From Rotaria socialis (Eukaryota; Rotifera; Eurotatoria; Philodinida; Philodinidae): a stretch of DNA of 64,000 nucleotides. Both the position numbers and the translations under genes were made by a program. Below, one piece after another: positions 1 through 11,500 of this stretch. The notes below the pieces were generated by a model that saw nothing but the letters and a program-made list of their open reading frames with translations, did no database searches and had not been told where the DNA came from. Each line of letters starts with the position of its first letter. The first letter of the stretch is position 1. The stretch covers positions 84,025-148,024 of the forward strand of contig CAJNYU010000498.1 in NCBI GenBank assembly GCA_905331475.1, written 5' to 3'.

Positions 1-958
1 AGGGTTGCCAGCTGTTCAGGTCCCAAATGGGGTACACGTTAGGTACAGCTCAGTTGTAAATGGGGTACATTCATGAGGTACGCAGTTTACATCTTTCACA
101 CTGGTCATCGGCTGCGGAAATCAATTTCAAAAACTATTTTCAATCAGGAAGGGGCATTCTCGGTTTTTCGTTTTACTATAAAGTCTAGCTGTCAAATTGA
201 AATCTTTATTTTCTAATAAATATGTTCACAATAAAATTTCATTTTGTCATACATATATTCAATTCAATCATAATAAAACAATGTTTACTCAAAGCGAACC
301 TGCTCGATTTATATTTACACTAACTGTTGCACGCTTTTTTTCGAAACTGTATTTTTGTTGCCTTTTGCCACACTTTATCGGCTGCGGTTGTGTTTGAGCA
401 AAAGAAAAAAAATCTTCACATGTCATAGTACTATTAAATCTGATTTTCAATTCAGCAGCTATCGTTTCATTCACTGTCAAATTGCGACTGGCTGTCCATC
501 CGCTTTTTCTTTGATTCAAAACGCCTTCAACAAATGCATTCGAGCAAGGAATTGAGTACACATAAGAAATAATTTTGTACATTTCAATGCACATTGGTTT
601 CGACTTTACAAGAAGAAAAGCCCAAAATTGATCAGACCGAAATTCCACTTCTCTTTCATGATTTTCGATCGTCGATTTGTGAATGAGATTATCTTCATCA
701 TGATACTTGTTGCATATGTCATTGTTGAATTCTTCATAAACATGGCCATTAGCAGCCAACCAATATAATTGACGCGTCACATCTTTATCAATAGTGAATG
801 TCGGGTAAAGAGACAGAAATTTTCTTAGTTTCAACCAAAATATGGATGATAGTAGTCGTAACATTGAAAAATACAGATGAGGTACAAAGTGTGTACCTCA
901 GAGGTACAATTGTTTTTGAGGTACAAAAGGCTCAAATGGGGTACGGCTGATAACCCTG
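1..958 (-). mobile_element. hAT-family DNA transposon, internally deleted
   Basis: Imperfect terminal inverted repeats lie at the two ends: AGGGTTGCCAGCTGT at 1-15, and the reverse complement of position 958 inward, CAGGGTTATCAGCCGT. The leading C of the left end would fall just outside the window. Subterminal GGTAC motifs are densely repeated at both ends (31, 42, 64 and 77 on the left; 881, 893 inverted, 903, 920 and 940 on the right), as expected of hAT transposase binding regions. Between them only the C-terminal part of a transposase remains, on the minus strand. The right flank starts at 959; the 8-bp target duplication cannot be tested because the left flank is missing. Confidence 0.75.
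289..864 (-). pseudogene. hAT transposase C-terminal fragment
   Basis: An open frame of 191 residues ends inside the element's left subterminal region. Its middle (YSIPCSNAFVEGVLNQR and the residues after it) has the pattern of the hAT C-terminal dimerisation region: a Ser/Pro-rich turn followed by an acidic/aromatic helix. The N-terminal BED zinc finger and most of the catalytic RNase H-like core of a full hAT transposase (usually 500-700 aa) are absent, so the product cannot catalyse transposition. The first ATG sits close to the right subterminal repeats, so an internal deletion joined the transposase tail to the promoter-side end. Confidence 0.65.
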
Positions 959-1922
959 AATAGGCTGCTGTGAAGTTTGCTTCAAATCTAAGACTTTATC
1001 AATAGCAAGTTGTTTTGTTGTTCTTGAATTCGTTATAGCGCTTCTTGATACACATTATGAATACCGTTAGTCGAAAATTTCAAGTAATCAAATAATTTAA
1101 CTTACATAAAAGGAATTTGTGACAAGAATCATTTCAATGTCAAAGGCGAATTTCATCATGAGTTCATACGAAAAATATATTTTTGATTTTATTTTCTATA
1201 ATTTATAGGAAACTCCGTTCTACTCTTTATAAACATGAGTTCTGTTGAAGAGTGATTGTAAGAATGAATTTATTTGTAGTCCTGTTCAATAGAATCGTGT
1301 CAAAATTGAAATTAAAGAAATCAGAAAGGTTCAAATAGTTGCTTTCAAGTTCAATGTCAATCTCTAATACTTGTGTCTGATTGAAAATGATTCTCTGTCA
1401 ATTGAAAAGAAAATCTTTTAAACCAATGCCATAGAACTGTACAAAAATCACGCGTTTTTATTAGATTTGCACACTAAAGATTTAATAAGGGCGAACTTTT
1501 GAAGACACTTCAACCGTAATCCCATTTGTAATATCAGTTTACATCAACGAAATGTTTTATTGACAATAAAACATTTGAATTCCAAATAAACATAAAATAC
1601 ATGTCAAACTGCGTTTCTAATGTCGAACGAACAAGAAAAAATCAATCATCATCATTAAAACGTTTTATGTATGCATTGATAAAGCAACAAAATGAAATAA
1701 AACATTTTTCTCTTCGATTTAAATGTAGCTACTAGGAGGTCTGTTAACAACAGTCAAGACAGAAAAAAAACGAAATCATTTTTCAACATTGCTTGACTAT
1801 TATTATTATTATTATTATTATTTAAAATAATATTATGGTTCATGTAACCGCAACAACCTTGCATCTTCATTATGATTTAGAAAAGCCGGGTTATCATGGT
1901 ATTTAATTAATTAAAAAATATT
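959..1922. other. Intergenic, no gene seen
   Basis: AT-rich spacer with stop codons in all frames. The only structured feature is a TTA trinucleotide run at about 1798-1822. Confidence 0.6.
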
Positions 1923-2980
1923 ATGTTTACAAATTTGATTAGACTGTTGTGTTTTTCGTTAGGCTATGATCGTCGACATTTTCCTGAAAAGCATCGTTAT
2001 GCTTTTAGTGAATGTAGTGCAAAGCCAAGAGGTCGTCTTTATATCTCTTCGCCAAGATCAAATCCTGATGATGAATGGCGTCCACACGGACGGCATGTTG
2101 AACCAATGTATACAGAGTAAGTACTACTTTATTCACAATGCAATCAAAAAATGAAGGAGGAAGACAAAGAAAACAAAAGAATGAAATTTGATCCGATGCA
2201 ATAGAACAACAGTTGCCTTTCTCGGTTTTTGTTTAATTTTGTTTGATCTTTTCTTCTTATACAAACAGAGTATCATAGAAACTTTCATTTTCTTTTCTTT
2301 TTTCAATCATCATCTTATTATTATTTATTTAAAGTATTGGACCGGATTGGCAATCTCGGATTCGTTATATTCCTTCGCCACACAATTCCGACACGAAGCC
2401 TACACTACCAGTTGGATTAATAGAAAAAAATCTACATTTCGTTCGTCCTTATCCTCAAAATTGGCAACGTTCAGCGAATGAATGGATGTATTTTGCTGAC
2501 GAATCAATAAACCAAAATTCATCTAAACGTAATCATTTTGATAATATACATCTTCGTTCATTAGAAGATCTCGGTGATCAAAACATGTCGATGGTACAAA
2601 TTGGACATAAGAAAAAAGTTTTAGATATTCGTAATGGTTTGAAGAAAAAATCCGAAGGCGACAAAAACTATCGGACTGTTGAGCAATCGCCTGAATTTCA
2701 TAAATACGGTACAACATTGCCTGTTGTCGATTTTGGACACGAAAAGAAACGACAAGGAAATGCGAGAAACTTCGTACCAATGAGAAATGATAGAATTCAC
2801 ATTATTGATGAACGTGAATTTACTCAAAAAGAACGCCAACAAGAAAAAGAAAATATTATTGATGAAGTGGTTCAGTTAGACAATTGGAAGCCGGCCGAAC
2901 GCGTTAAAAGTGCATTTAAAGTATTTGATCTTGATCCAAACGATAAATATGGAGGAAAGTACAGACCTCGTATTCGATAA
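1923..2980 (+). CDS. Unrecognised basic/acidic, probably filament-associated protein (2 exons)
   Basis: Two exons, 1923-2116 and 2335-2980, join in phase (GA|T) across a 218-nt GT-AG intron to give about 279 aa ending in YRPRIR. The sequence is polar, rich in Arg, Asn, Lys, Asp and Pro, with short aromatic-proline motifs (RHFPEKHRY, RPYPQNW, KYGTTLPVVDFG) and no signal peptide or membrane segment. This sparse, motif-dotted composition resembles small ciliary microtubule-inner proteins, but I do not recognise a family and that is only a guess. The start is uncertain: the conserved-looking part begins at YDRRHF (1965), and 1961-1962 could be a splice acceptor for an unseen upstream exon instead of the ATG at 1923. 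Confidence 0.6.
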
Positions 2981-3151
2981 TTTATTATTTTTGATTATTT
3001 GAAAAGAAAAGAAAACGGAAAATAAAACTGTCAGGTACTATATAATTGACTGGGAATCATTTACTGACAAGATCGAGATGTATAAATTATTTGAGTCCAC
3101 CAATCTAACAGAAAATAAAAAAGTCTATTTTTCTATGAACGAAAATAAAAG

Positions 3152-3566
3152 TCATACGGCAATAAGATCAATTTCATCTTGTGTTAATGCACGTCGGCGA
3201 TATTTTGTAGGTGTTTCTAAAAATGCAAATGATGTTGACTTATGAGCAGCTTTTAATTGATTTGTAGCCGGAACTGGCGCAGCAGTATTTTTATTTATAT
3301 GCACTTCATGTTTGTGTGTGGCTGATTTTTGATCTATGAAAGAAGAAATTACGAACAGTTTAGGTTTCATTCAATGATCGATAAAGAAAGTATGGTACTT
3401 GATGAGTTTGTACCAGCTTGATTCAAACCATATCTGAAACGAATCATCGGTGCATGATGCCGTAGTGCTTTCTATAAATGAGGAAACAAGAAGATTTTGA
3501 ATGCAAAAACAAATTGAAATTTAATCTGAAATAACTCACCTGAACATGAGCTATCATAGTCGACAT
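3152..3566 (-). CDS. KGD4: KGD4 / MRPS36, 2-oxoglutarate dehydrogenase complex adaptor
   Basis: Exons 3540-3566, 3414-3471 and 3152-3333 (introns of 68 and 80 nt) close in phase and give 88 aa. The N-terminal HHAPMIRFRYG segment and the C-terminal KYRRRALTQDEIDLI segment match the two conserved ends of KGD4/MRPS36 (human 103 aa: PHTPLIRF and KYRRKLVSQEEM). The linker between them is low-complexity, as in the family. The protein tethers the E3 subunit (DLD) to the E1-E2 core of the mitochondrial 2-oxoglutarate dehydrogenase complex; it was once listed as a mitoribosome subunit. The gene is tail-to-tail with the gene at 1923-2980 (171 nt apart). The usual final GG-P is replaced by a short end, IAV. 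Confidence 0.85.
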
Positions 3567-4289
3567 AATCGACGAGAAATGAAAGTAACGAAAATCTAAA
3601 AGTAGTGTTTCCTACTCGTTAATTTCACTGATCCTATGTAATAATCAATATTACAAAAATTTAATAGATCATTCATAAATATTCTACGGCAAAAACAAAA
3701 TTTGTTCAAGTTCATTCGAATTATATGTCGCAATGTGTACTAGAAGCTATTTAATTTTAAACAGAGCTGCTAAAACAGAATTATAAATATTTGACTGTCT
3801 ATATACTTGACATGATTTAACCGTTAGACCTAAAAATGTTGTTTATAATTGTAGGTATCATTTTTTCCTCTATTTCATTAATTTTCTTTAAAGCTTCAAT
3901 TGATGGTAAGAGTATAACTGAATCTGTCAAGAGAATATTCAGATTTGAAAGTGTGTTACTCGATGTATTATTCAAAGAATAAAACAATTGTGGGTGTAGA
4001 TCATACTGATAAAAGACAGCTAATATTGATCATATAGGCTGTGTTCTTTGCTTATTTTCGAACTAAATCAATACCCAAATATAGTCAAAATTTTGCTCGA
4101 TATTATACAGGTGTACTGTAAGCATTATGTTTTTTTAGATTAGATCGCAAGGTACAGTTATAAAAAAAAGAAGCCAATAAAATAAAACTTTGTTGTGATT
4201 GACGAGGAGCGCCATCTGCCAGAAGAATGACTGATAAATAATAAACGAAAAAGATATATTTCGTTATTCTTTGACCTCGAAAAAAAATA
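3567..4289. other. Divergent promoter region, no confident gene
   Basis: Spacer between the minus-strand KGD4 start and the plus-strand agmatinase start, so it should carry both promoters. A weak 49-residue hydrophobic frame opens at 3836 but has no supporting partner exon. Confidence 0.5.
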
Positions 4290-5419
4290 ATGTTGGGCGT
4301 AACACGTTACCGTTTATTACCCAATACATTTTGTTTATTCCGTCGGTTTACTTCTTCAAGATCGCATACACAGCTACCCGGTGAAGATTCTAATTTACGC
4401 GGCGATGGAGCTATACGTCGAACTGCACCATACGGTTCTACCATCGAACAAACTTATGCTGGTGTTCTATCATTTCTTCGTCGTAATTACACACGTAACT
4501 TAAATAGAGTTGACGTAGCTGTTACTGGTATTCCACTTGATTTGGCAACAACCTATCGACCAGGCACTCGATTCGGGCCGAAAGGCATTCGTGAAGCATC
4601 TGTACAATTATCGGAACTTAAATCCTATCCTGGAGGGATTGATCTATTTGATGACCTATCCGTTGTTGATTATGGAGATTGTTGGTTTGATATGAGTCAA
4701 CCAAAAACAATTCCAGGTGCTATTGAAGATCACGCAAAAAAGATTATTAAACGAAATGCTTTTTTGCTCAGTCTAGGTAAATGAAAATTTTAATTTTCGA
4801 TTGGAATGAAAAACGAATGTTTAGTTTAGGTGGTGATCATTACGTGACATATCCATTGTTAAAAGCGCATGCTGCGGTGCACGGTAAACCATTATCTCTT
4901 ATTCAATTTGATGCTCATTGTGATACATGGCCAGATGCACATCCTGACAGTTTAAATCATGGTTCTATGATTTATTATGCTATAAATGAAGGTCTCATTG
5001 ATCCAGAAACATCCATTCAAGTTGGTATTCGCACACACAATGATAATTTTATGGGTGTTAAAATTCTTGATGCTGATTGGATTCATCGCCATAAAACTCA
5101 AAATATTGTCGATGAAATTAAAAACCGAGTTGGTGATAATCCAACGTATCTAACGTTCGATATCGATTGTCTTGATCCGGCATTTGCTCCAGGTACAGGT
5201 ACACCTGTTTGCGGTGGTTTATCGACGGCACAAGCAATTGCTATTCTACGTCTACTTGGTTCAATAAATTATGTTGGAATGGATATTGTAGAAGTTTCTC
5301 CAGCATATGATCATGCAAATATAACAAGTTTAGCAGCAGCTACTTTGGGATATGAATTTTTATTATTATTAAGACATAAAAAAATTGTTGATAAATGTTT
5401 TCAATTTGGTCACCATTAG
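4290..5419 (+). CDS. Agmatinase-type ureohydrolase (bacterial-like), one intron
   Basis: Exons 4290-4776 and 4830-5419 join across a 53-nt intron (CTA G|GT) to give 358 aa. The binuclear-manganese ureohydrolase motifs are intact: GGDH at residues 163-166, DAHCD at 190-194, DIDCLDP at 273-279 and a final MDIVEV. Agmatinase converts agmatine to putrescine and urea; related members act on guanidinobutyrate or other guanidino acids, and substrate cannot be decided from sequence. The first 35 or so residues are Arg/Ser/Phe-rich without acids (LPNTFCLFRRFTSSRSH), like a mitochondrial presequence. Core wording such as FDAHCDTW, THND, LTFDIDCLDPAFAPGTGTP and SPAYDHANITSLAAA is closer to proteobacterial SpeB than to animal AGMAT, suggesting an old, domesticated bacterial gene. 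Confidence 0.87.
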
Positions 5420-5943
5420 AAAGAATTGATATTTTTGTTGTTGTATAGTGGAACATGAAACTAGCAATGATTGAAAGCATGGCTTACTTTTTTTCTTTTA
5501 CTGAAAATTTGAATTCATATTTTATGCTTATAGTCAATTTTCTTGTTAAATAAGTGGTTCATCTATATTCAGTTATGTCATCCTCCAAACGATATGTGCA
5601 TTCTGTGCTTTATTAAAAAAATGTAATCTGAGCTTCGTCAATTTTATTCGAGTTTTCTTCTTTCATGCTAAACTACATTCAAAAGTAGTTCATACAGTGC
5701 AACTTTTCATATCTGACAAAATTCATATTTCATTAAAATGGCTATAAAATCAAATGTTACTTGCATATAAATCAAAGAAAGAAAGAAAATATGGTTTGTT
5801 GTTGTATTCTTAACATACTAGGCCAAAGTATTTTTTCTTTCTCTCTCTCTCTCTCTCTCTCTGATAAATGACTAATCGATATATTTACAGAAGATATTTT
5901 ACAACAGCAAGTCACGTGTATATGAAAAGTGAATTTTCTTTAG
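5420..5943. other. Intergenic with (CT)n tract
   Basis: AT-rich spacer. A perfect CT dinucleotide run lies at about 5841-5862, 80-100 nt upstream of the next gene. No coding signal seen. Confidence 0.6.
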
Positions 5944-8274
5944 ATGAATTTTTTTCAGTTGATATTCTCATTGTTTTTTCTACTAATTTTGACTTCGGTA
6001 ATTTGTATTGATAAACCTTGTACGAAAAAGAATTGTCAATTACCTTCTTGTCAATGTGCAATTATTAATAAAAATCCAACATCATTCAACAATACAGATA
6101 TACCTCAACTAGTAATGATTTGTCAGAAGAAACGTATTGATTTTAGCTTAGGATTTTGAATATTTATAGGTTTTATTAACTTTTGTTGGTAATTTAAATA
6201 AACATACATTTGAACCCGTTCGTTCAATACTTCATCCAATATTTCGAAATCCAAATCAATGTCCAATATCATCAACATTTTTCGTTAATGATAATTTTAC
6301 AGACTATTGTTTAGTGCAACGTCTATTTGATAATCATAATGAAATAGCTATGACTACATCTAGCAATAAGTAAATTCTATTATTCAGCATTGTTTTTATT
6401 GAAATTTTTCTTTCAAAGATGTCCATTAATGAATTGTTACGATGAAAATAATTGGAATCGTTGGGGTGAGAACAATTGGAAACGAGAAATAAGACAACAG
6501 CGAATAAATTTAATAGAGAAATCAAGTATTCATCGGTCACATATAAAAGGTTTTCGTGTACCACATCTACAAATCGATGATAATAGACATTTTGAACCTA
6601 TTCGAAATCTTCATTTTCATTATGATTCATCGATGCTTTTTAAATCATCGAAATACATATGGCCATTTACTCTTGATTATTCATTTAATCAAATCGATTG
6701 TATTAATTGTAATGAATCATCAAAAACAATTGAAACATTGTGGCAATTTCCATTACATGAATGGGCTTATCCAAACAGTAATTTTATTTTCTTCGCAATT
6801 CTTGAATAGAGAAAATAAACTTTTGTCACGAATGCCCAAGGAGAGTAATGTGCCGAAAGGGTGCAATCGCTTAGAATACTAGTCATTAATTAACTTTCTA
6901 CTGTTAACCCTTTGAGTCCCGGTGGCCACCTACCGAAAATTTCTAATTTTCAAATATGTTTGTGGTTTTTAAGATCTAGAAGGAATATTTTTAACAAATG
7001 TTCGTAGTTAAGACATATTTGTGCGAGATTGTACAGATATCCGTATGAATAGACAATGTCGAAAAATGTACTGCGGTATGTCTATTTGATTTCAGAAAGT
7101 TTTCTTCAAAAATCTAAATTTTGAAAAATTCGTGTTTTGATTCATTGTGTCGTGATGAAAACCTAACTGGTTTCTGAAATATAATGGATTCAGATTCTGA
7201 CGAAACCTTATCCGATGAAAGTGAAAGTTCAAAATTGTTTTTCTTTGTATCATCAAAACTATGTGTATCAACATTGAAATGAATAAATAGATAATCATAT
7301 AATCACACAGTTTTTTATTTTAACCTAACCAGAGTTTTCGTGATGTCACATCTAGTTACTTAATAGTATGTTTTATCAAACTTAAATTCGGTAGAAAAAA
7401 GTCGGGACTCAAAGGGTAAACAGATTCATGTTATTCAAGTCACATGAATGCTCTTTCCTCTGCCTAATAGAAATATTAATTCAATATGGAGTGCACGTAT
7501 TTGACATATTCAACTTGAAAGGTATTTTTTAGCTTGTGCTATTTATCTACATTTCTACCATCGAATTTTCTCGGTTCATCGTGAGTAGTTTTACAAAACA
7601 ACAAATTCCTATTATTCTGCAGCATAATAGAATAGGAATTTATTGAGAGAGTAACTGACGCAACTTCTTTCCTCGTTAATATGCAACAAATGTAAAACAT
7701 AAAATTGTTTTTTATTCTAGCAACTACTACTTGTCGTACACTTTCCGATTCAACTTGTCTGCCTGAAGATGAACTACACACAGCTGATCTACTGTACGAT
7801 TTTATTATATATAATTTCGATCGTCATTCATCATTAACACTTGGCCGTCGATCTCCATTTGTAATTGAACTCGATCTATTCTGGCTTTCAGAACATCGAG
7901 ATCAACGTCTTGAAGCTCTAATACGTTTTATTGATTATATTTTAAACAATGACGACTATCGTTATGTTTATTTTGTTTCAATTGAGCAAGCCCTCGAATG
8001 GCTAAAATATCCGCGTAACTTAACAGAACTCGAAGATTTTTGGGCATTTAGTTGTAGCGAGATCATATATGAATATGATATTGATTGTGCTGATACAAAA
8101 CCAACAGATGGAGAGAAACCTAAGCAATTAACATCAACGAATACAACCGAGCAATACATTGATCTACAAGCTGAAAGATTATTTCGCAGTGGCATTGTAC
8201 TTTATTCGGTGTGGACATTTATTCTATTGATTTTAACCGTTCTTTTTTATGATAAGTATTTTGTAAACAAGTGA
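5944..8274 (+). CDS. Chitin-deacetylase-like (CE4/NodB) membrane protein, predicted catalytically dead
   Basis: Exons 5944-6111, 6170-6369, 6419-6777 and 7721-8274 close in phase to give 426 aa. An N-terminal signal peptide (residues 1-22) is followed by a Cys-rich start (KNCQLPSCQC) and DIPQLVLLTF, matching the entry to the polysaccharide deacetylase fold of metazoan chitin deacetylases. Later family landmarks are GFRVPHLQ, WQFPLHEW and the C-terminal helix block. A hydrophobic segment near the C-terminus (IVLYSVWTFILLILTVLFY) should anchor it in the membrane. The metal/catalytic motifs are lost: TFDD is TFVG at 60-63, and the HxxxH motif after HNEIA is MTTSSNK (117-123); the RxP arginine (R169) remains. 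A role in extracellular matrix or lorica-like structures without deacetylase activity is inferred. The last intron (943 nt) holds a piggyBac-type insertion. Confidence 0.8.
6908..7416 (+). mobile_element. piggyBac-type deletion derivative in a CDA-like gene intron
   Basis: Terminal inverted repeats begin CCCTTTGAGTCCCG at 6908 and at 7416 (reverse strand). Both continue, after a small divergent stretch, with CTACCGAA. The left flank is TTAA (6904-6907), the piggyBac target, and the right flank reads TAAA (7417-7420), a one-base-diverged duplicate. Inside, at 7184-7282 on the plus strand, a 32-residue frame starts MDSDSDETLSDESESS, the acidic, Ser/Asp-rich kind of N-terminus typical of piggyBac transposases, then stops. 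The rest of the transposase is missing, so the copy is non-autonomous. Confidence 0.7.
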
Positions 8275-8569
8275 TATTTTTATTTCTTTTGACTTTTGCT
8301 TTTCTTTGTTTAAACGATTCGACAATAAATTTAAAAGAAAAAAAAAAGGGATGAGTAACTATCAAATCGTTTGCTTCTTCTTTTTTTAAACATATTGACA
8401 ACAAAAACAGAAGACAGAAGACATTGGAACCGGACTGGAGAAAAAAAAAACAAAAAAAAAAGATTTCATTAGATAGCAGTTATGTTACAAGATGAAATCA
8501 CTGGTCTAACACATAGTATGAAAGCGAGAGAGAGAAAAAAGAAAGAAAGACAAAAATACGTAGATACCG

Positions 8570-11500
8570 TTAATGAAAGATGTATTTTAATATGATTGCC
8601 ACGATGATAATAAGAATTAATTGAATATATGATGAAAAAGAATTGACTTGATTGTGTTCATGAGTTTTTCGATGGCTTTTTAAATAATGTAGATCTTTTT
8701 CATACATATCGAGGCGTTGACTTATGCGACTTAGTGTTGTGTCCATACATTTTAAAGTTGATACTACATCATCAGAAGAATTCAACAGTAGCGATGCTTG
8801 ATTATTGATATTTGGTGTGAGATATGGTGCATCGTCGTCACGAATATTATTCAGTGATGGTGATGGACCACGAGTTAATGCCGACGGTCTTCCGACAGTA
8901 TTTATTATAGAATTATTTCGACTTGATGATTTATTTGTACGATTCATATTTTGTGAACGATGGCGCGTACGAGTACAGATTATGAAATTATTTTCAAAAG
9001 TTGATATATCGTTGTGAGCATCCCATGGACGAGCGCTAAAACAAAATAGCAAATATTATATGCAATTATTTGCACTAAGATCATGATTTTTTAAAATCAT
9101 CATAAGTTTTATGTGACAAAGCGTAAATGAGACGAGCTGTCTCGGATCGTCCCCATGGTGATGAAAATTTAGTTTTGCTCGCCAAACAAAGAACAAAACA
9201 AATGTGCGCTTTCAAGGACAAGCAGTTATTGAATTAAAATAGAAAAAAAAATTTACACCGTCATCCTTTATTTATAGATACCTCAGAGTGTAAATTTTCT
9301 TTTTTCTAAAAAGCTCACTAAACTTATGACCATGCTAATATTACTCTTAAACTCGACACTCAAGTATTTCATATAAAACAAAAGGCCAACTATTATAAGA
9401 TGCACTGATATTCTACTTATAGACATGGAAATATCATGGAGATTTACTGTTTTTCTCTTTTTAATTGTCACAAACGATGCGCTTAGGTAGTGCGAATCTG
9501 CTGATTGAACACGTGTAGTATTATCTTTTTAATTGACTTACTCAGAATAAGTATAAATCCATTCTTTCGAATTTGGATCAATATTGAATAAACGTGGATG
9601 CCATTCAGTACTGGTTGCTTTACGTTCTTTGATCTGTTTTCTTTGTTCATCTTCAATAATTGTTTTTTCTTCTGTTGCTGACACTTGATCGTTTTGTTTA
9701 ATAGCTGCTGTAACACGTTGCCATAATCTAAGGACGAGAAAATGAATATTTAATTAAAAAATAATCTTTTTTCGGCAGTTTAATTACTTCTCCGATTCAT
9801 TATCTCGTTGTTGTTCAATTGGTACAACATATCGTTTTAATCGCGAATTAACTACTGGCTGTGAAACTTTCCAAAACAAGCTTCTTGCCTGTTAAAAATA
9901 GAAATCTTCATGAGGTAAATATGCTCATAGAAAAACAGCACTGACATTAGTTGCTTTATCTACAAGTATGATTTCATCATCCCAATGACCAGAAAATGTA
10001 TATAAAACATCTTTTTCAAGTCGAATTTTTCCTTCAATGTGATTTGTAAGCTCCTGACCGCCAATAAATGGCTGAAAAATAAAAATAAAAGTGACGAATA
10101 ACTGATTAAAAAAATAATCATCTCTTTCGATTCATACTTTTAATTTAAATTCAATATCAGCTGAATATCGCGTTTTTTCACAAACAATGGTTACTTTACC
10201 ACCTAGTTCCATAGTTAATTTACCAATTAGAATGCCTAGTAAATTATTTATAGTCAATCAATGCAGTTAAACTCTAGAAAAAAAACAAAATCAACAAGTA
10301 CCTTTGCAGTTAGCATAGGGCATTGTAATAATATAATCTTCTCCTCTATTGAGTAGAGTAAGTCGAGCTGTTCCATCGAGAATAGCCGAGAGGCTATTTC
10401 CTATAAACAGAAAAAAATAGAATTGGTAATTATATTGCCAGAAACATTATTAATCAATATACCATAGAATTTCGATCGCGCCAATATACTTCCTTGTACA
10501 GCAAAGCCTTCTTTACGATTTGATACATAAAAATTGGTTACTGGCGGATGATGCGATATCTATATAAACAAAGGATATATTCTTCTATTTAACCATCACC
10601 CATATGGAATGTCAAAATGAAAAAGAAAAGGAAAACAACGAAAAAAAACAACGAAAAAAAAAGCCTCTTATTTCTCGGCTATCTTTTTTTGAATCCAATT
10701 AATAAAACGTGCAACGTTTGAATAAACTCCTGGATAATAAAATCGTCCGCATCCATAACCGTATGATGTAATACCAAACATAATCCATTGATCAGATTTA
10801 CGTGGTTTGTAAACTAATGGTCCCCCTGAATCGCCTATTATTTAACGCAAAGAATCATATTTTACTCTGTTTTACGTTAAATCAATTTCCTACCTTGACA
10901 TGTATCTCTTCCACCACCTAAAAGTCCAGCGCAAATCTGTGTCGTACTATTAAACCATGGATAAGCAAATGAACATGTTGGTAAAACTTGTATAACTCCT
11001 TGTTGTAATCTATATGGTAGATAACCACCTTCACTTGTTAAACCAAAGCCAGTTATGACAACAGGTTGATACATCGATACATTAAAATCTGGACTTGTTG
11101 GTAAACAAACAAAATTCACTGTATCACTTATATCAACTGTATTGTTTAAGCGCAATAGAGCTATATCATAGCCATATTCAGGTATCGAATATTTTTCATG
11201 GATAAATTTCTTTGATATACGATAGTTTGTTCCAGCATAATAACCTTCGCGTACCATATTTTGTGCGCCAACACGAACAAATAGATCACTTGTATTATTT
11301 ACTGGTTTAGCAACACAATGTGCACTTGTTATTACATGTTGTCTATCAATTAATGTACCACCACAAATAAACATATTATTTAATGTTAAATAAACTTGCC
11401 ACGGCCAGGCATATTCGGGTGCTGTCTCGCCCCCGACAATGCGCGATTCCGCAGAAAAGAAGGATCGCATTGTACCACATGGACGTGGGATTGGTTCAGC

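Noticed and set aside
3836..3982. 49-residue hydrophobic frame (MLFIIVGIIF...) with a GTAAGA donor, and a possible 3' exon near 4040
   Set aside because: Exon phases do not join in one frame and no family pattern is visible.
9060..9240. Minus-strand frame containing [23 protein letters not shown] in ORP8 intron 18
   Set aside because: ORP8 joins exon 18 to 19 in phase without it and matches the family; no acceptor/donor pair in the right phase.
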